A stretch of DNA of 64,000 nt, taken from the NCBI GenBank assembly GCA_047967505.1, contig CM106538.1; one strand, given 5' to 3'. Every line of letters starts with the position of its first letter. The first letter of the stretch is position 1. Under the pieces are notes generated by a model. The model had not been told where the DNA came from. It searched no databases and worked only from the letters and a program-made list of their open reading frames with translations. Positions 35,101-45,599 of the stretch are shown in pieces. Made by a program: the position numbers and the translations under genes. The stretch is from Dipteris shenzhenensis (taxonomy: Eukaryota > Polypodiophyta > Polypodiopsida > Gleicheniales).

Positions 35101-36155
35101 ATCATACCTCTTCCTTTTGCTGGACATTTTGCATCATTGCCGACTGCTACTAGGATGTCATTCCCTACCGGCTGTAGAGAGGTATACCAATCCTTCTGAC
35201 TGGCCATGTGGTGCGATGCACCACTGTCAATGATCCAAGGTTCATCCGCAGGTACATGAACTGCCTCCGTGCAAATCTCCTCAATTGCTATAAACAGCTC
35301 TATTGGTGTTGTCTGTGTGCTATTGTTGGACTCTTTCTTTACTCCATTCTTCTCATCTGCAATCTTCTTTCAGCACTCATTCTGCTTGTGCCCTGCCTTG
35401 TTGCAATAGCAGCACTTGATCTTCTTCTTTCTCTTTTTATCATCAGAAGAAGATGGGTTACCAGAGTCCTTACCCTTACCTTTCTTTGATCCAGTCCACA
35501 AAGTCGAATCTTCTCCAGTCCTCGTCTTTTGACGCATCTCCTCCTCCAGAAGCATCGCGCTAAAATCCTCAAAGTTGAGGGGCGGATTTTTGTTCTACGT
35601 ATTCAGCACTGTAACAAGACCATCGTACTTTGGTGGGAGAATCCGTATGCACCTTCTTGCTAGATTCTCGCTCGTGATGGTGATGCTAATCGCAGTCATG
35701 TGATCGTGTAGATTCTTCACCCTGGTGATGAACTTCTCTGCCGCTTTAGACTCAGACAACTTCTCATTCGCGAGTTGAGTCTCCAGATTCTGAATTTGCA
35801 TCTGATTCATGGTCTCGTACTGATTTTTTAAGACCGTCCATGCATCCTCCATTGTGGTGACATGTCGAATTAACGCCATGACGGAATCACTAACACTGCA
35901 GACAATAGAACACATCGCATCTGCATTTCTTCTTGTCCACACGAGAATGTCATCAATAGTTGGTACTATCTGTTGTCCTGCATTGGCTGGATCCGATCTC
36001 GCAACCAGCCTCATGTCCACCCCAGTAGCAGTGTCCCAAAGCTCGTATGCACTTAGGATGTTCTTCATCTTGAACTTCCAGAGTGGATAGTTCGAGCCAT
36101 CAAACTTTCCTCTTTCCCCGAATGGTGGGATTCGCAGTCTTGCGGGCTGGGCCAT
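32183..36155 (-). pseudogene. Broken Ty1/copia gag-pol of the nested element
   Basis: Starts MAQPARLRIPPFGERGKFDG at 36,155. Gag with W-K-x-K-M motif; zinc knuckle CCYCNKAGHKQNEC (35,415); protease IIDSGASHHM (35,240); pre-integrase WHESFGHLNL; integrase with DDYSRRIW, SDKGGEF and QQNGVVE; reverse transcriptase with YVDD (33,095); RNase H with DSDWAGD and SSTEAEY; end GPKK at 32,183. In-frame stops: TAG near 35,595, 35,070 and 34,296 and TGA at 35,370, most at expected Gln or Trp codons. Frameshifts lie near 34,110, 33,725 and 33,030-33,120. Cannot be translated as one protein. Confidence 0.93.
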
Positions 36156-36213
36156 CTCTCACAATCTGCTCGCAAACAGAAACACACTACCAAATCTTCT
36201 TGCTAGAGTCCAG

Positions 36214-36225
36214 GCTCTGATACCA
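36214..36225 (-). other. Primer binding site of nested copia element
   Basis: Minus strand TGGTATCAGAGC, directly inside the 5' LTR that starts at 36,226. Confidence 0.92.
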
Positions 36226-36948
36226 TGTAAGAAACTAATACAACATCTGTGCTCAACAGATAATAGGATCTCGTATGCAAGAGAGAAAACAAGATAGTAT
36301 GGAGAATAAAAAATATGATTACTATAGAACTGATACAATAGATGGCACTACCTCCCAACCGTGTGCTCCTATGAAAGAAGCTTTGATGGCATGCTAGAAA
36401 TAGTAGAAGACGGAGGCTAGATGCTTAAGGAATCAGGGTTGTTGTAGCCAGTGATGAAATGGGCTTCATGGGCTTGATCTTATATAGCCACTACTAGTCG
36501 TAGTCGGTTAGGCTCAATTGGGTGACCCAGTCCACCCAAAACGGTCGACTGGGGGTCAGAGGCCACCGACCATACGATAGAACCGGTGCACAAAACAGAG
36601 CAACTAACCTATGGTCTTTGTTCGGCCCAGAGCCATCTGGGATCATGTGAGGCTTCAAAGGGGCCCCGCAACCCAAGAGTGGGCTGCCCCGGGAAATGCT
36701 CTGTCTACCCTCAGTGCGGTCAGTCAAGGGATGCCTTCCCACACTTGCATGTAGCCTAGTTGGCAGTGTGCCAACTCTATCTGAAGCCGTCCAGACATCA
36801 GGCCACACATGGCCCCCATCTGGTGTCCAAACCAGGACCTAGCAGATAACTGAGCTACTCAAATGCCTTCTCCTCATATGGGGGGCTTACAAGTAGAGTT
36901 AGCTAGTTCCCGCGTAGTTACACGAGAGTGGAGCATTGATATCTAATA
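36226..36948 (-). repeat. 5' LTR of nested copia element
   Basis: About 723 bp, partner of 31,422-32,153. Followed by GAAAC (36,949-36,953). Confidence 0.9.
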
Positions 36949-37580
36949 GAAACTGTGACGATTCTCAAAACGAACAATATCCAAATAATGAGATAAATTA
37001 ATGCAAGAGCTAACCTCATTAAGGCCGAGACACTTGTATCCAACCACCCATACTTTGCTCGCAGATTCAAGATTGAGAGACGAGCCAATAGTTTTGACAT
37101 CCTAGCACCCTCATACAGTTGTGTTGATTGCAACCCTCACATATTGGCCTCAGACTCGGACATCACCTGTACATGTGATGTAGTGCCCCTAAAAATTGAA
37201 TCCATCATGTCCACCATACCCTCGTCATCATCTGGCACATCCGGGAGACTATCATCTTGCTCAAAGTATGAAGGTATATGCACACCCTTGCCACCCTCTT
37301 CATCCTGTCTGAAGGTTTCGTGCCATGTATGCATGCATTATAAATCACAAACTCAAATAGCATTGACTTACTGATGATCCATCACCACGTGCACCACCAA
37401 TGGTGGGTATTGGTGTAGGCTCCTCCCCATACATCTGCAAGTGGTGTATGACAATATGGCATTGATGTCGTACTTGCAATGAGTGCAATGACAATACAAC
37501 CTCTCCATAAGCCACTATGTGCTCTTAGGCGTTGGTGCATCATCTGATGGGCTTCCACTTGGAGCTTCCACTCGTCCCTT
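36949..37580 (-). pseudogene. CACTA TNP2 transposase relic, N-terminal part
   Basis: Right-to-left: a CHCTHC-type cysteine block near 37,510 resembling the TNP2 transposase-associated domain, acidic HIPSYFEQDDSLPDVPDDDE (37,300-37,240), then LYEGARMSKLLARLSILNLR / YGWLDTSVSAL (37,100-37,020), a conserved TNP2 block. A GTTAGC donor and CACAG acceptor (37,010-36,955) suggest an intron just before the copia insertion point, after which the gene resumes at 31,416. Frameshifted and non-functional. Confidence 0.75.
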
Positions 37581-37689
37581 CCATCTGCACACCTCCAAAA
37601 TCACAACACTAAATGCAAGGAAATCCATTAAGATCTAGAAAATAGCCACCCATGAGTTCCTTCCTTCTCTTGTTAGATTTAGTGCCCTG

Positions 37690-37815
37690 AACTGTCGCTC
37701 TCTATATAGCGACATTATACCCTATTACATCACTATATAGCGATGCTTTTAGGATATAAAGAGTCACTATATAGCGACTAACCAGTGTCGTTATATAGCA
37801 ATGCTGGGGGCTAAA
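37690..37815. repeat. TATAGCGAC palindromic subterminal repeats
   Basis: Four copies of GTCGCTATATAGCGAC-like palindromes at about 37,697, 37,730, 37,770 and 37,785. The same motif cluster recurs at 43,745-43,840. Clustered short repeats of this kind, often with CACTA at the edge, lie just inside CACTA transposon ends, where the TNPA-type protein binds. Their position directly upstream of the TNP2 relic (minus strand) fits its 5' end. Exact TIR not resolved. Confidence 0.6.
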
Positions 37816-38340
37816 ACCCTAAACCCCGCGCGATGCCACCTTTCACAACTCTATTGTGGAAAAACAAAAGTCTATTCTCCTTAGTTACATTCGACGACCT
37901 CACTTTTCTTCAACCTCTTTCCCACACTCCTCACCCCTACCCAGCCCCTCTCGCAACACTTGTACTCCCTCTCCACCCTTCTTCCTCTCTCCTTGTGTGA
38001 AAGGATGCTTTTCAAGAAAGTGTGTCTCTTTAAGCAATGTAGGTAGTATTGAAGCATGTTTCTCCTTGCATTGCTAAGCCCATGTCATGCTTGATTTTCA
38101 GAGTTGAAGGAAAAAAAACGAGATTTAATGAAAGAAAGAAGATACTTCTTTCTTTGGTATTTCTCTTCTTCCTCTTTCCTTTCCTTTCGTGCTTTCTCTT
38201 TGTTTGTAGGCTAATGCTTGTCTCCTCAATCCAATCCCTTTGGAAAGTGGCTTCTCCAAACTCCTCCTTTCACTAATTAGTTATCTAAAAAATGGTATAT
38301 TTCCTCTCTTTTGTAGGGCAGTCCACGAAACACTTCCTTT
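37816..38340. other. Non-coding spacer
   Basis: No gene seen. Pyrimidine-rich, short frames of low complexity. The right end (38,310-38,440) is homologous, in inverted orientation, to 5,900-6,010. Confidence 0.5.
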
Positions 38341-40565
38341 TTCGAGCAGGATTTTTTAAGGTAAGAAAGTGCTTCCTCTCTTTTCCTATTTTAATTTTTG
38401 TGATTTGCATTGGCCAGGGAGAGCTGAAGTGATGGGTGTAGGAACCCTCTCTTTCCCTCTCCTCTTATTTCCTCTTCTTCCAGTCTTTCCCTCTTTTCCT
38501 GCCTCTTTCCCCCCTCTTTCCCTCCCTCTCTTATTTCCTCTTCTTCCTCCCCTCTCTTTTCCTCTCTTTTGTGTATGCTTATGCATGAGCTCATAAGCAT
38601 ATGCTCATATGCAATAAGCATAAGCATAGTTGTGCGGTGATGGGCATAGAAACACTCTCTTCCCCTCTCTTCTCTTATTTCCTCTTCTTCCCCTCTTTTC
38701 CTCTTTTCCTCCCTCTTTCCCCCCTCTTTCCCTCCATCTCTTATTTCCTCTTCTTCCTCCCCTCTCTTTTCCTCTCTTTTGTGTATGCTTATGCATGAGC
38801 TCATAAGCATATGCTCACATGCTTATGCTTATGCATGAGCATATGCTCATATGCTCATGCATAAGCATAAGAATATGTTTTCTCTCTTTTTCTCTTTTCC
38901 CCCTCTCTTTCAATCTCTTCTCTTTTATTCTCTCTTTTCCTTCTACTCTTTCATCCTCTCTTCTCTCTTTTCTCCTCTCTTTTCTTCTTTCCCCCTCTCT
39001 TTTTTCTTCTCTCTTCATCTCTTTCATCCTCTTCCTTCTCTTCTTTTCCCCTCTCTTATTTCATCTCTTTCATCCTCTTTTCTCTCTTTTCATAAGCATA
39101 TGCATTTGAGTATGCTTATGCTTATGAGAGCTTATGCTCTTTCATCCTCTTTCCTCTCTTTCATCCTCTTTTCTCTCTCTTTTCTTTCTCTTTTCCCTCT
39201 CTTTTCTCTCTCTTATTTCCTCTCTTTTCCCTCTCTTATTTCCTTCTCTTTTCCTTCTCTTTTCATGCTCATATGCTTATGCTTATGCATGAGCATATGC
39301 TCATATACTCATGCATAAACATAAGCATATGCTTTCTCTCTTTTTCTCTTTTTCCCCTCTCTTTTTTCCTCTCTTATCTTATTTTCCCCTCTTTTTTCCT
39401 TCTCTTTTCCCCTCTTCCTTCCTCTTCTTTTTTCCTCTCTTTTCCCCTCTCTTTCATACTCTTTTCTCTTTTCATAAGCATATGCATTTGCATATGCTTA
39501 TGCTTATATTCTTTCTCTCTCTTTCTGCTCTTTTCTTCTCTTCTCCCTCTCTTTTTTCTTCTCTCTTCCTCTTTCAATATCTTCCTTCTCTTCCTTTTCC
39601 CTCTCTTTTCCCATCTCTTTCATCCTCTTTTCTATCTTTTCATAAGAATATGTGTTTGCATATGCTTATGCTTATGCATGAGCATATGCTCATATGCTCA
39701 TGCATAAGCATAAGCAGATGTTTCTCTCTTTTCCCCTCTTTTCTTCTTTTCTTATGCATGAGCTCATAAACATATGCTTATGCTTATGCATGAGCTCATA
39801 AGCATATGCTCATATGCTTATGCTCTTTCATCCTTTTTCCTCTCTTTCATCCTCTTTTCTCTCTCTTTTCCTTCCCTTTTCCCTCTCTTTTCCTCTCTTT
39901 CTCTCTCTTATTTCCTCTCTTTCCCCTCTCTTATTTCCTTCTCTTTTCCTTCTCTTTTCATGCTCATATGCTTATGCTTATGCATGAGCATATGCTCATG
40001 CATAAGCATAAGCATACACTTTCTCTCTTTATTATCTTCTCCCCCTCTTTTTCCCTCTCTTTTCTTCTTTTCCCCTCTCTTTTTTCCTTCTCTTTTACCC
40101 TCTTCCTTCCTCTTCTTTTTCCCTCTTTTCCCCTCTCTTTCATCATCTTTTCTCTCTTTTCATAAGCATATGCTAAAGTAGATGCTTATGCTCATATGCT
40201 TATGCTTATGCATGAGCATGTGCTCATATGCTCATGCATAAGCATAAGCATATCCTATCTGTCTTTTTCTATTTTTCCCCTCTCTTTTTCTCTCTTTTCT
40301 TCTTTTCCCCTCTCTTTTTTCCTTCTCTTTTCCCCTCTCTTTCATCATCTTTTCCCTCTTCCTTCTCTTCTTTTTTCCTCTCTTTCATACTCTTTTCTCT
40401 CCTTTTTCATCCTCTCTTTCCTTCTCTTTTTCACTCTTTTCTCCTCTCTTTTTCTCTCTTTTCTCCTCTTTTTCTCTCTCTTTTCCTCTCTTTTTTCCCC
40501 TCTTTTTTTTCCTCTCTTTCCCCCTCTCTTTTCCTCTCTTTCTTTCTCTTTTCCACTCATGTGAA
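38341..40565. repeat. Pyrimidine-rich satellite with GCATATGC palindrome islands
   Basis: Roughly 10 cycles of ~150-210 bp. Each has a CT-rich block (CCTCTCTTTTCC, TTTCATCCTC) followed by an island of self-complementary words (GCTTATGCATGAGCTCATAAG, GCATATGCTCATATGC). Islands lie near 38,575, 38,785-38,880, 39,095, 39,265-39,330, 39,475, 39,655-39,720, 39,755-39,825, 39,960-40,015 and 40,160-40,255. Two copies near 38,430-38,620 and 38,630-38,820 also share 'gatgggc/tatagaaac' text. It is the inverted counterpart of 5,100-5,900. Long Leu/Phe/Ser frames are artefacts. Confidence 0.9.
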
Positions 40566-40571
40566 GCTTCA

Positions 40572-40661
40572 ATAGCCTGACATTGAGCAAGCATATACAG
40601 ACTTCTGTCACTCTAATTCAAAGAATGTAGGACTATAAATGCTTGCTCAATGTCAGGCTAT
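40572..40661. repeat. Perfect 23-bp inverted repeat (hairpin)
   Basis: Arms 40,572-40,594 and 40,639-40,661 are exact reverse complements (core AGCCTGACATTGAGCAAGCA), with a 44-base spacer. Located at the edge of the pyrimidine satellite. Could be a foldback element end or a small-RNA hairpin. Confidence 0.9.
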
Positions 40662-40970
40662 CTTTTTCTTTCCTATTTTTTCTTTTGCTTCTTAGCCATA
40701 TTTGGTTCTTTTTTTTTCAAACACATTCTAAATGGAACAACCACGCCCTCACCCACGACTGTCCGTCCAAAACCCCAACCCGCTTCTCCACATTGGAGTG
40801 ATTCGGGACATCTCTTCTCTGCTATTACATGTAGCAAAGAAGATTGCGCACGATATAGACTAGGTGAAGTATAATGTCCAAGTGTGTGCACTTGGGTGGG
40901 GTCCTCACTGAAGGTGCATGGAGCAGGGGTGACTGAGGAATGCATGATACAACCTACGGGATCTCTGTAG

Positions 40971-41178
40971 GTTTTGGAGAAACTACCACAACTATTGGAG
41001 CACCAAAGATGAATGTATAAAGGACATAATGGGTTATGTAGAGGTCTTTGTGGACTGCCAGTATGTAATCCCTGAAGAGTATGACCTCATGTTAGAAGAA
41101 GTGGAAGATGAGATCCCGAGTGACCCACCTAGTGGCTCGAAGGAGGAAAGTACCTTGGATAGTAATGCAGAGCAGTAG
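40971..41178 (+). pseudogene. Possible terminal exon, acidic protein of unknown family
   Basis: After an acceptor-like CTCTGTAG (40,963-40,970) an open frame reads a mixed then acidic peptide (contains WSTKDECIKDIMGYVEVF, ending EESTLDSNAEQ) to TAG at 41,176. No upstream exon is convincing: the same frame is stopped at 40,945. Composition looks protein-like. It sits between palindromic repeat clusters, so it may be part of the En/Spm-like element. 41,180-41,637 is AT-rich with repeated 'taagtaattaattgtc' phrases and no gene. Confidence 0.35.
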
Positions 41179-41637
41179 ACCTCCTCCACTATTTTGGCAT
41201 TTTTGGAGAATGTCTCTTTTGGAGATAGATTTTGTTTAAGCATACTTTTGGAGACAGACTTTGCGCTCTCTTTTTGTATATGAGAACTCTTGTTTAATAA
41301 TAGTATTTTTTGCAATATTTTTTATATATGAAAACCTTCTTGGATTCCACTTGTCTTTCATAAATATTTGTGCTTTCAAAATTGAATACTCATAATTGTC
41401 TTAAGTAAATAATTGTCCTTTTTGCATTGATATCCTTTTATAATTTTCTTAAGTAATTAATTATCTTTTCATAGTTTTATTAAATTGAATTTGAGTTTGA
41501 ATTTCATAATTGTCTTAAGTAATTAATTGTCTTTCCGCTCTTAAGTAATTAATTGTCATTCTGCTTCTTATTTGCTCTTGTACTTGTTTTTCTTTTTGTG
41601 TTTGTGTTTGCATTTGTCCAATCCCCCCAAATTAGAC

Positions 41638-43405
41638 ATGGCATCACGTCACATGTCTAATGAGTACAAAATCCCTCATAGGAGGAGACATCATGATATG
41701 TACTCTCGAGAGGACTTTGATTCCACTCAGTCGACTCCTCAGGGGCCTACCCTTGCAACTACCCCTAGCCCAACTCCTCAGGGGCCTACCCTTGCAACTA
41801 CCCCTGGCCCAACTCCTCTCGTGCATAGCACTACGACTATCCCTCAAGGAATTCCTTTGCTAGCAGCCCATGGCTTCACCGAGAGTCCTGACGAGTTTGT
41901 CGCATAGATGAGCGATGCGAAGGAAGCGAGATTGTTCTATCTGCTATCCCAGAGGACCTCACCCATTCCCTCTCCTACACTGATGGCTAGACCTACTCGA
42001 CAGCCATCCCCTCTAGCTCCTTCGACCGAGGGGTCATCATCTGGGCGTACCCATCATAAGGGAAGGAAGAGTAGGAAGGGTCGATGCTACTGTGGTGACT
42101 CGGGGGATGTAGAGGAGTCAGCACACTCATATCCCCATAGGTCTCCACTTGGTCATGAGACCTAGTACCTGCCCTCTCCCACTCCCACTCCCTTTGCAAC
42201 TCCTCGCTCTGTAAGAGCTTGCACTACCACCCCTCGCTATAGCTCTGCTATGCCACTCCCATGACTCCTCCTTTCCTACCCGAGGACTTGTACTATGAAG
42301 TCACTAGGGGTGGAGAGATAATAGAAAATAAAAAGAAGTGCTGGCCACCATGAGGCAGTTGATGACTCACCACTTCAAGAGTAGCATAGCTACTGACTGG
42401 CAGTACTAGGATGACGAAAAGAAGAAGGCAGTCATCAAGGAATTCGAAAGACAATACCCTAACCCCCCAAATTGGGAGTTCAATGAGGATTATATGCGAG
42501 AGTGCATGTGCATTGTCTTGAAGCATCGTAGGTCAACCTTGCAAACTTCCATCGTAAAGGGGAAGACTAAACCTAGCTAGGCAAACAAAGCTAACTGGAA
42601 GTTTTTGAAGGAGTACAAGGACGAACCCCAAAAGTTCGATAGTCAGAGGAGGGCTGCGAGGAGATGGCTGGATATCATAGGTTCTTGGCACCTCGACAGT
42701 GGCGAACGGGCCGTGTTCGAGGCATGGGTGGTAAGTCTACTTCTTCTCAATTAATTTATTATTCTATTTGTTAGCAAGCTGCGAGGGGTCGCCTTCCCAC
42801 AAACAAAGAGACGAGATGCACATTTCGTATAGGAGCAAACCATGGTTTATTGAGATGGAGGCGCAGGGACCACGGATGATTTTTTCATGTTAGTTTTTGA
42901 AACTTTTATGTGAAAATTTTGAAAGTTTCACCAGGATTTACATATTTTACTTGAAAATTCAAAAGAAAATATACAAAATTGGGCTATATGCTATCAATAT
43001 TGTGAAACTTAAAAAAATATCTCAATAAAATTTTGTCAAAATTTTATATCAATATATATATATATATATACCTTTGATAAAAGCATCCATGGCAGGGATC
43101 GACAGTGAATTGGGCTGAGGTGGCTGCTCGCTCGATATAAGTCTACTCCTACTTGTAATCTCACTTTTTAAATTATTTTATTCTTTAAGTTCCAATATAA
43201 TTTCCAATTAATATGGTTTCACTCTTAGGGTGCAAGCTCGAACGTCCCATTAGTAGAGGTAAGCGATGATGACGAAAAGGTAGGTCTCCAGGGATTTGTC
43301 TTACACAGCTTTGATAAGGCCCAGGGACCACCAGATGTAGCTCACGAGGGCCAGGGATCAGGCCAACACGATGACGACAATGATGATTTGGATGAGCAGC
43401 AGTAG
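41638..43405 (+). pseudogene. En/Spm-associated (Transposase_24-like) gene relic
   Basis: Starts MASRHMSNEYKIPHRRRH at 41,638, followed by a Pro/Thr-rich part with a 39-bp duplication (PQGPTLATTP twice). TAG codons at 41,905 and 42,163 interrupt one continuing frame. After a frameshift near 42,260 the frame reads MTHHFKSSIATDWQY, stop, DDEKKKAVIKEFERQYP, then WEFNEDYMRECMCIVLK and ANWKFLKEYKDEPQKFD, matching the layout of the En/Spm-associated domain in plant CACTA ORF2 proteins. A clean GTAAGT donor follows at 42,731; a last acidic exon runs 43,229-43,405 (SDDDEKV ... DDLDEQQ). A possible middle exon (GSTVNWAEVAARSI, near 43,098) has a mutated donor (ATAAGT). Assignment to Transposase_24 is from pattern only. 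Confidence 0.5.
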
Positions 43406-43424
43406 TAGTAGTATTAGTTGTAGT

Positions 43425-43625
43425 TTGTATATAGTTCGGCATGTATATGATTTTGTGTGTTGACTCGTTTGAGCGATTTTGTATCACCCTTTTTGAAAGG
43501 GAAATTTTGTAACAAACAAGGTTGTATATACTTCGGCATGTATATGCTTCTGTCTCTCGACTCGTTTGAGCGATTTTGTATCACCCCTTTCACAAGGGAA
43601 ATTTTGTAACAAACAAGGTTTGAGA
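43425..43625. repeat. ~102-bp tandem duplication
   Basis: Two copies share 'ttcggcatgtatatg', 'ctcgtttgagcgattttg' and 'gggaaattttgtaacaaaca'; they end near 43,522 and 43,622. They lie in the 3' flank of the En/Spm-like gene. Confidence 0.9.
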
Positions 43626-43677
43626 GTTTTATCTCGCCTGTGTGCTTGTAAAATTCTTTTGTAATGCAAAAAAAAAA

Positions 43678-43731
43678 ACATTAGTGGGGCAAAGCAGAGC
43701 TTGTTGTGGCCCTGTTTAGCCCCACTAATGT
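43678..43731. repeat. 13-bp inverted repeat with CACTA-type words
   Basis: ACATTAGTGGGGC (43,678-43,690) and its exact reverse complement GCCCCACTAATGT (43,719-43,731), with a 28-base spacer. The arms contain TTAGTG and CACTAA, which could be facing right and left termini of CACTA elements, or just one hairpin. Confidence 0.6.
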
Positions 43732-43743
43732 TTGTTTTTAGTT

Positions 43744-43840
43744 CTATTAAGGGTCGCTATATAGCGACACTTTTCCAGTGTCTCTATATAGCGACCTTTA
43801 CCAGAGTTGCTATATAGCAACGCTTATATAGCGACATATC
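43744..43840. repeat. Second cluster of TATAGCGAC palindromes
   Basis: GTCGCTATATAGCGAC (43,749) plus three degenerate copies to 43,840. Same motif as at 37,690-37,815, about 6 kb away. Confidence 0.8.
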
Positions 43841-43955
43841 TTTTTTGACATTAACAACGATGTAAATAGGGACTTTTGTGCCCATGTGTAGGAAAGGTCA
43901 GTATTTCCATCGGAAAATGGCTTATTCTTTTTAGTGAAAGCATAGGAAAAAAAAT

Positions 43956-44085
43956 TTGGAGAAGAAAGAAAAATACTTGGGCTTGGTCATTGATGGTATG
44001 GATATAAAAAAAATCATGCTACCTCACTTCATCCGCACTCCAAAAAATGTGAAGGAGGAAAACTTCATCCAATTGCATGCTTTTT
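43956..44085 (+). pseudogene. DUF7869-type transposon protein fragment
   Basis: The frame at 43,956 reads LGLVIDGMDIKKIMLPHF then KNVKEENFIQLHA, clearly similar to the IIDGMDQKKTNLPHF ... KEENFITYHA region of the longer relic at 61,040-61,150. Only about 40 residues survive. The sequence after 44,085 (to 44,333) stays open but no longer matches. Relic of a second copy of the same family. Confidence 0.65.
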
Positions 44086-44349
44086 CTCTTCAATTCCTTT
44101 CCATCTCGACTATTTTTTTAGCGGCCTCATCTTGTTTTTGTGCCCGCAAGGCCCATTCATTTGCCTCCTTCACCTTATCTTCTGCACCCTCCCTAAGCAT
44201 TCTCTCATGTAGCACTATCTTTGCTGCATTAATGGCTTTCATATGTAGAAAAGTCATCTTCTTATTGTATTGCTCAAAATCTTATTGGAGGGAATTCTTG
44301 ATTAGATGCATAGCAACTGTGGAGACTGGCTAGGGGAATTCCCCATCAG

Positions 44350-45400
44350 AAGCATAGCAACTTTGCCTAGCTTTTGGATTTGCCATCCCTGCAATTCTTT
44401 AACTTAGTCATCACAGTCCTAGAGATCACACCCTTGAGAAAGAGACCAGACATCCACTCAAGTTCTCTACTCCTACTTCAACATGCCACAACTTCACGAT
44501 TTCTCTCCTACATAGAAAGAAAGAGACCAGACATCCGCTCAAGTTCTCTACTACTATCAACATGGGTGGGCAATCTTGCCCATCCTTGATCCGTGGATAG
44601 TGCCCAAGTTGCACGAGTCTATAAACAACCTTATAAGTCACTGGCATAGTAGCTCCTTCATGATTATTTAGATGGCACCATCAACATGCATGTGATTAAT
44701 TATGGCTTAATTAAGAGTCACAAGCATGGCAGCTCTTGTATGATTATTTGGACGGCCTTGCATGTGATTTTATGTCCTCATTAAGAAGTGATTATTTTTT
44801 GATTATTTCTAGTGCATTAAATTTTACCATTCATCATGGTGGCGTATGATTAAATAGCATCGCATGATTCTATAATTGGATGGGCTTGCATGCGTTTGTT
44901 TTTGGGGCAAAACAAGCAATCTAGTCCAATTAATTGGCAGTCACATTGTGGTTCCCTTAGAAGGAAAAATTTTACTCTAGTCTTCTAAAATTTAGTAATG
45001 GCGGCCTTATTTTAAAGCCCAAAATTTTGTAAGGCCTTTTAATGAAGCTTTGCATGGCAAAGAATGTCTGCAAAATACAGCATGCTCGAGCGGCCAAGCA
45101 TGTGATTAATTGGTAGCTCAAATTTTGATTAATTTTGAGGATGGCTCATGATTATTGGATGGCACCACCAGGCTTGCATACGTGTAGTTAATCTCTAGTG
45201 ACTGTGGCGGTGGCTTAAACTTTGATTAATTGAAGGTGGTTCATTATTTGGACAATGAAGTAGAGTGCCACTACTACTATTTAACCATGGCCCCAAACAT
45301 GGAGTCTGTTATTTGGATGTTTTGCTCCATGCTCCCCCCTTTGTGATCTCATCTGCACATGCTCTCCCTTGCTCTAAGATCTGACTACTTTGTTCCACGC
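44350..45400. other. Non-coding, short direct repeats
   Basis: No gene seen. A ~35-bp phrase ('aagagaccagacatccactc...') occurs at 44,437 and 44,519. The rest is AT-rich with recurrent TGATTATT/GCATGTGATTAA words. Confidence 0.6.
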
Positions 45401-45409
45401 TCCTTCCTT

Positions 45410-45560
45410 CCAGCTCTCATATGCGGGGGAAGAGGGAGCACTCAAGAAGGGATCAGAGACACCGTATATGGTGGAGCAAAGGTTACTCCAACTTATTCCT
45501 CTATCATATATATATGAGGCACTGTACAAGTGGGCGGGCACATTGCCCTTTACCCCAACA
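45410..45560 (-). repeat. Probable 3' LTR of an old copia element
   Basis: Its right end ...TACCCCAACA (45,560) is followed by ATCTCCCAC and a CTTAAAGGCA/TGCCTTTAAG hairpin (45,569-45,591), the same arrangement as inside the young element's 3' LTR (9,621). The left end is not resolved. No partner LTR found. Confidence 0.55.
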
Positions 45561-45599
45561 ATCTCCCACTTAAAGGCAGTGTGCCTTTAAGGGAGTATA

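Larger units (their letters stand above)
31422..36948 (-). mobile_element. Nested Ty1/copia element inside the CACTA relic
   Basis: A 5,527-bp minus-strand element with LTRs at 31,422-32,153 and 36,226-36,948, target duplication GAAAC, PBS at 36,214-36,225 and a G-rich purine tract GGGGGGTGG next to the 3' LTR. LTRs differ at many positions (several per 100 bp) and their termini are mutated (TG to TA on the left, CA to TA on the right), so this is a much older insertion than the 9.4-kb element. Both TNP2 halves flank it. Confidence 0.93.

Noticed and set aside
37856-38276. Plus-strand frames 37,856-38,077 and 38,049-38,276
   Set aside because: Low-complexity Ser/Phe/Leu, no conserved motif, part of pyrimidine-rich sequence.
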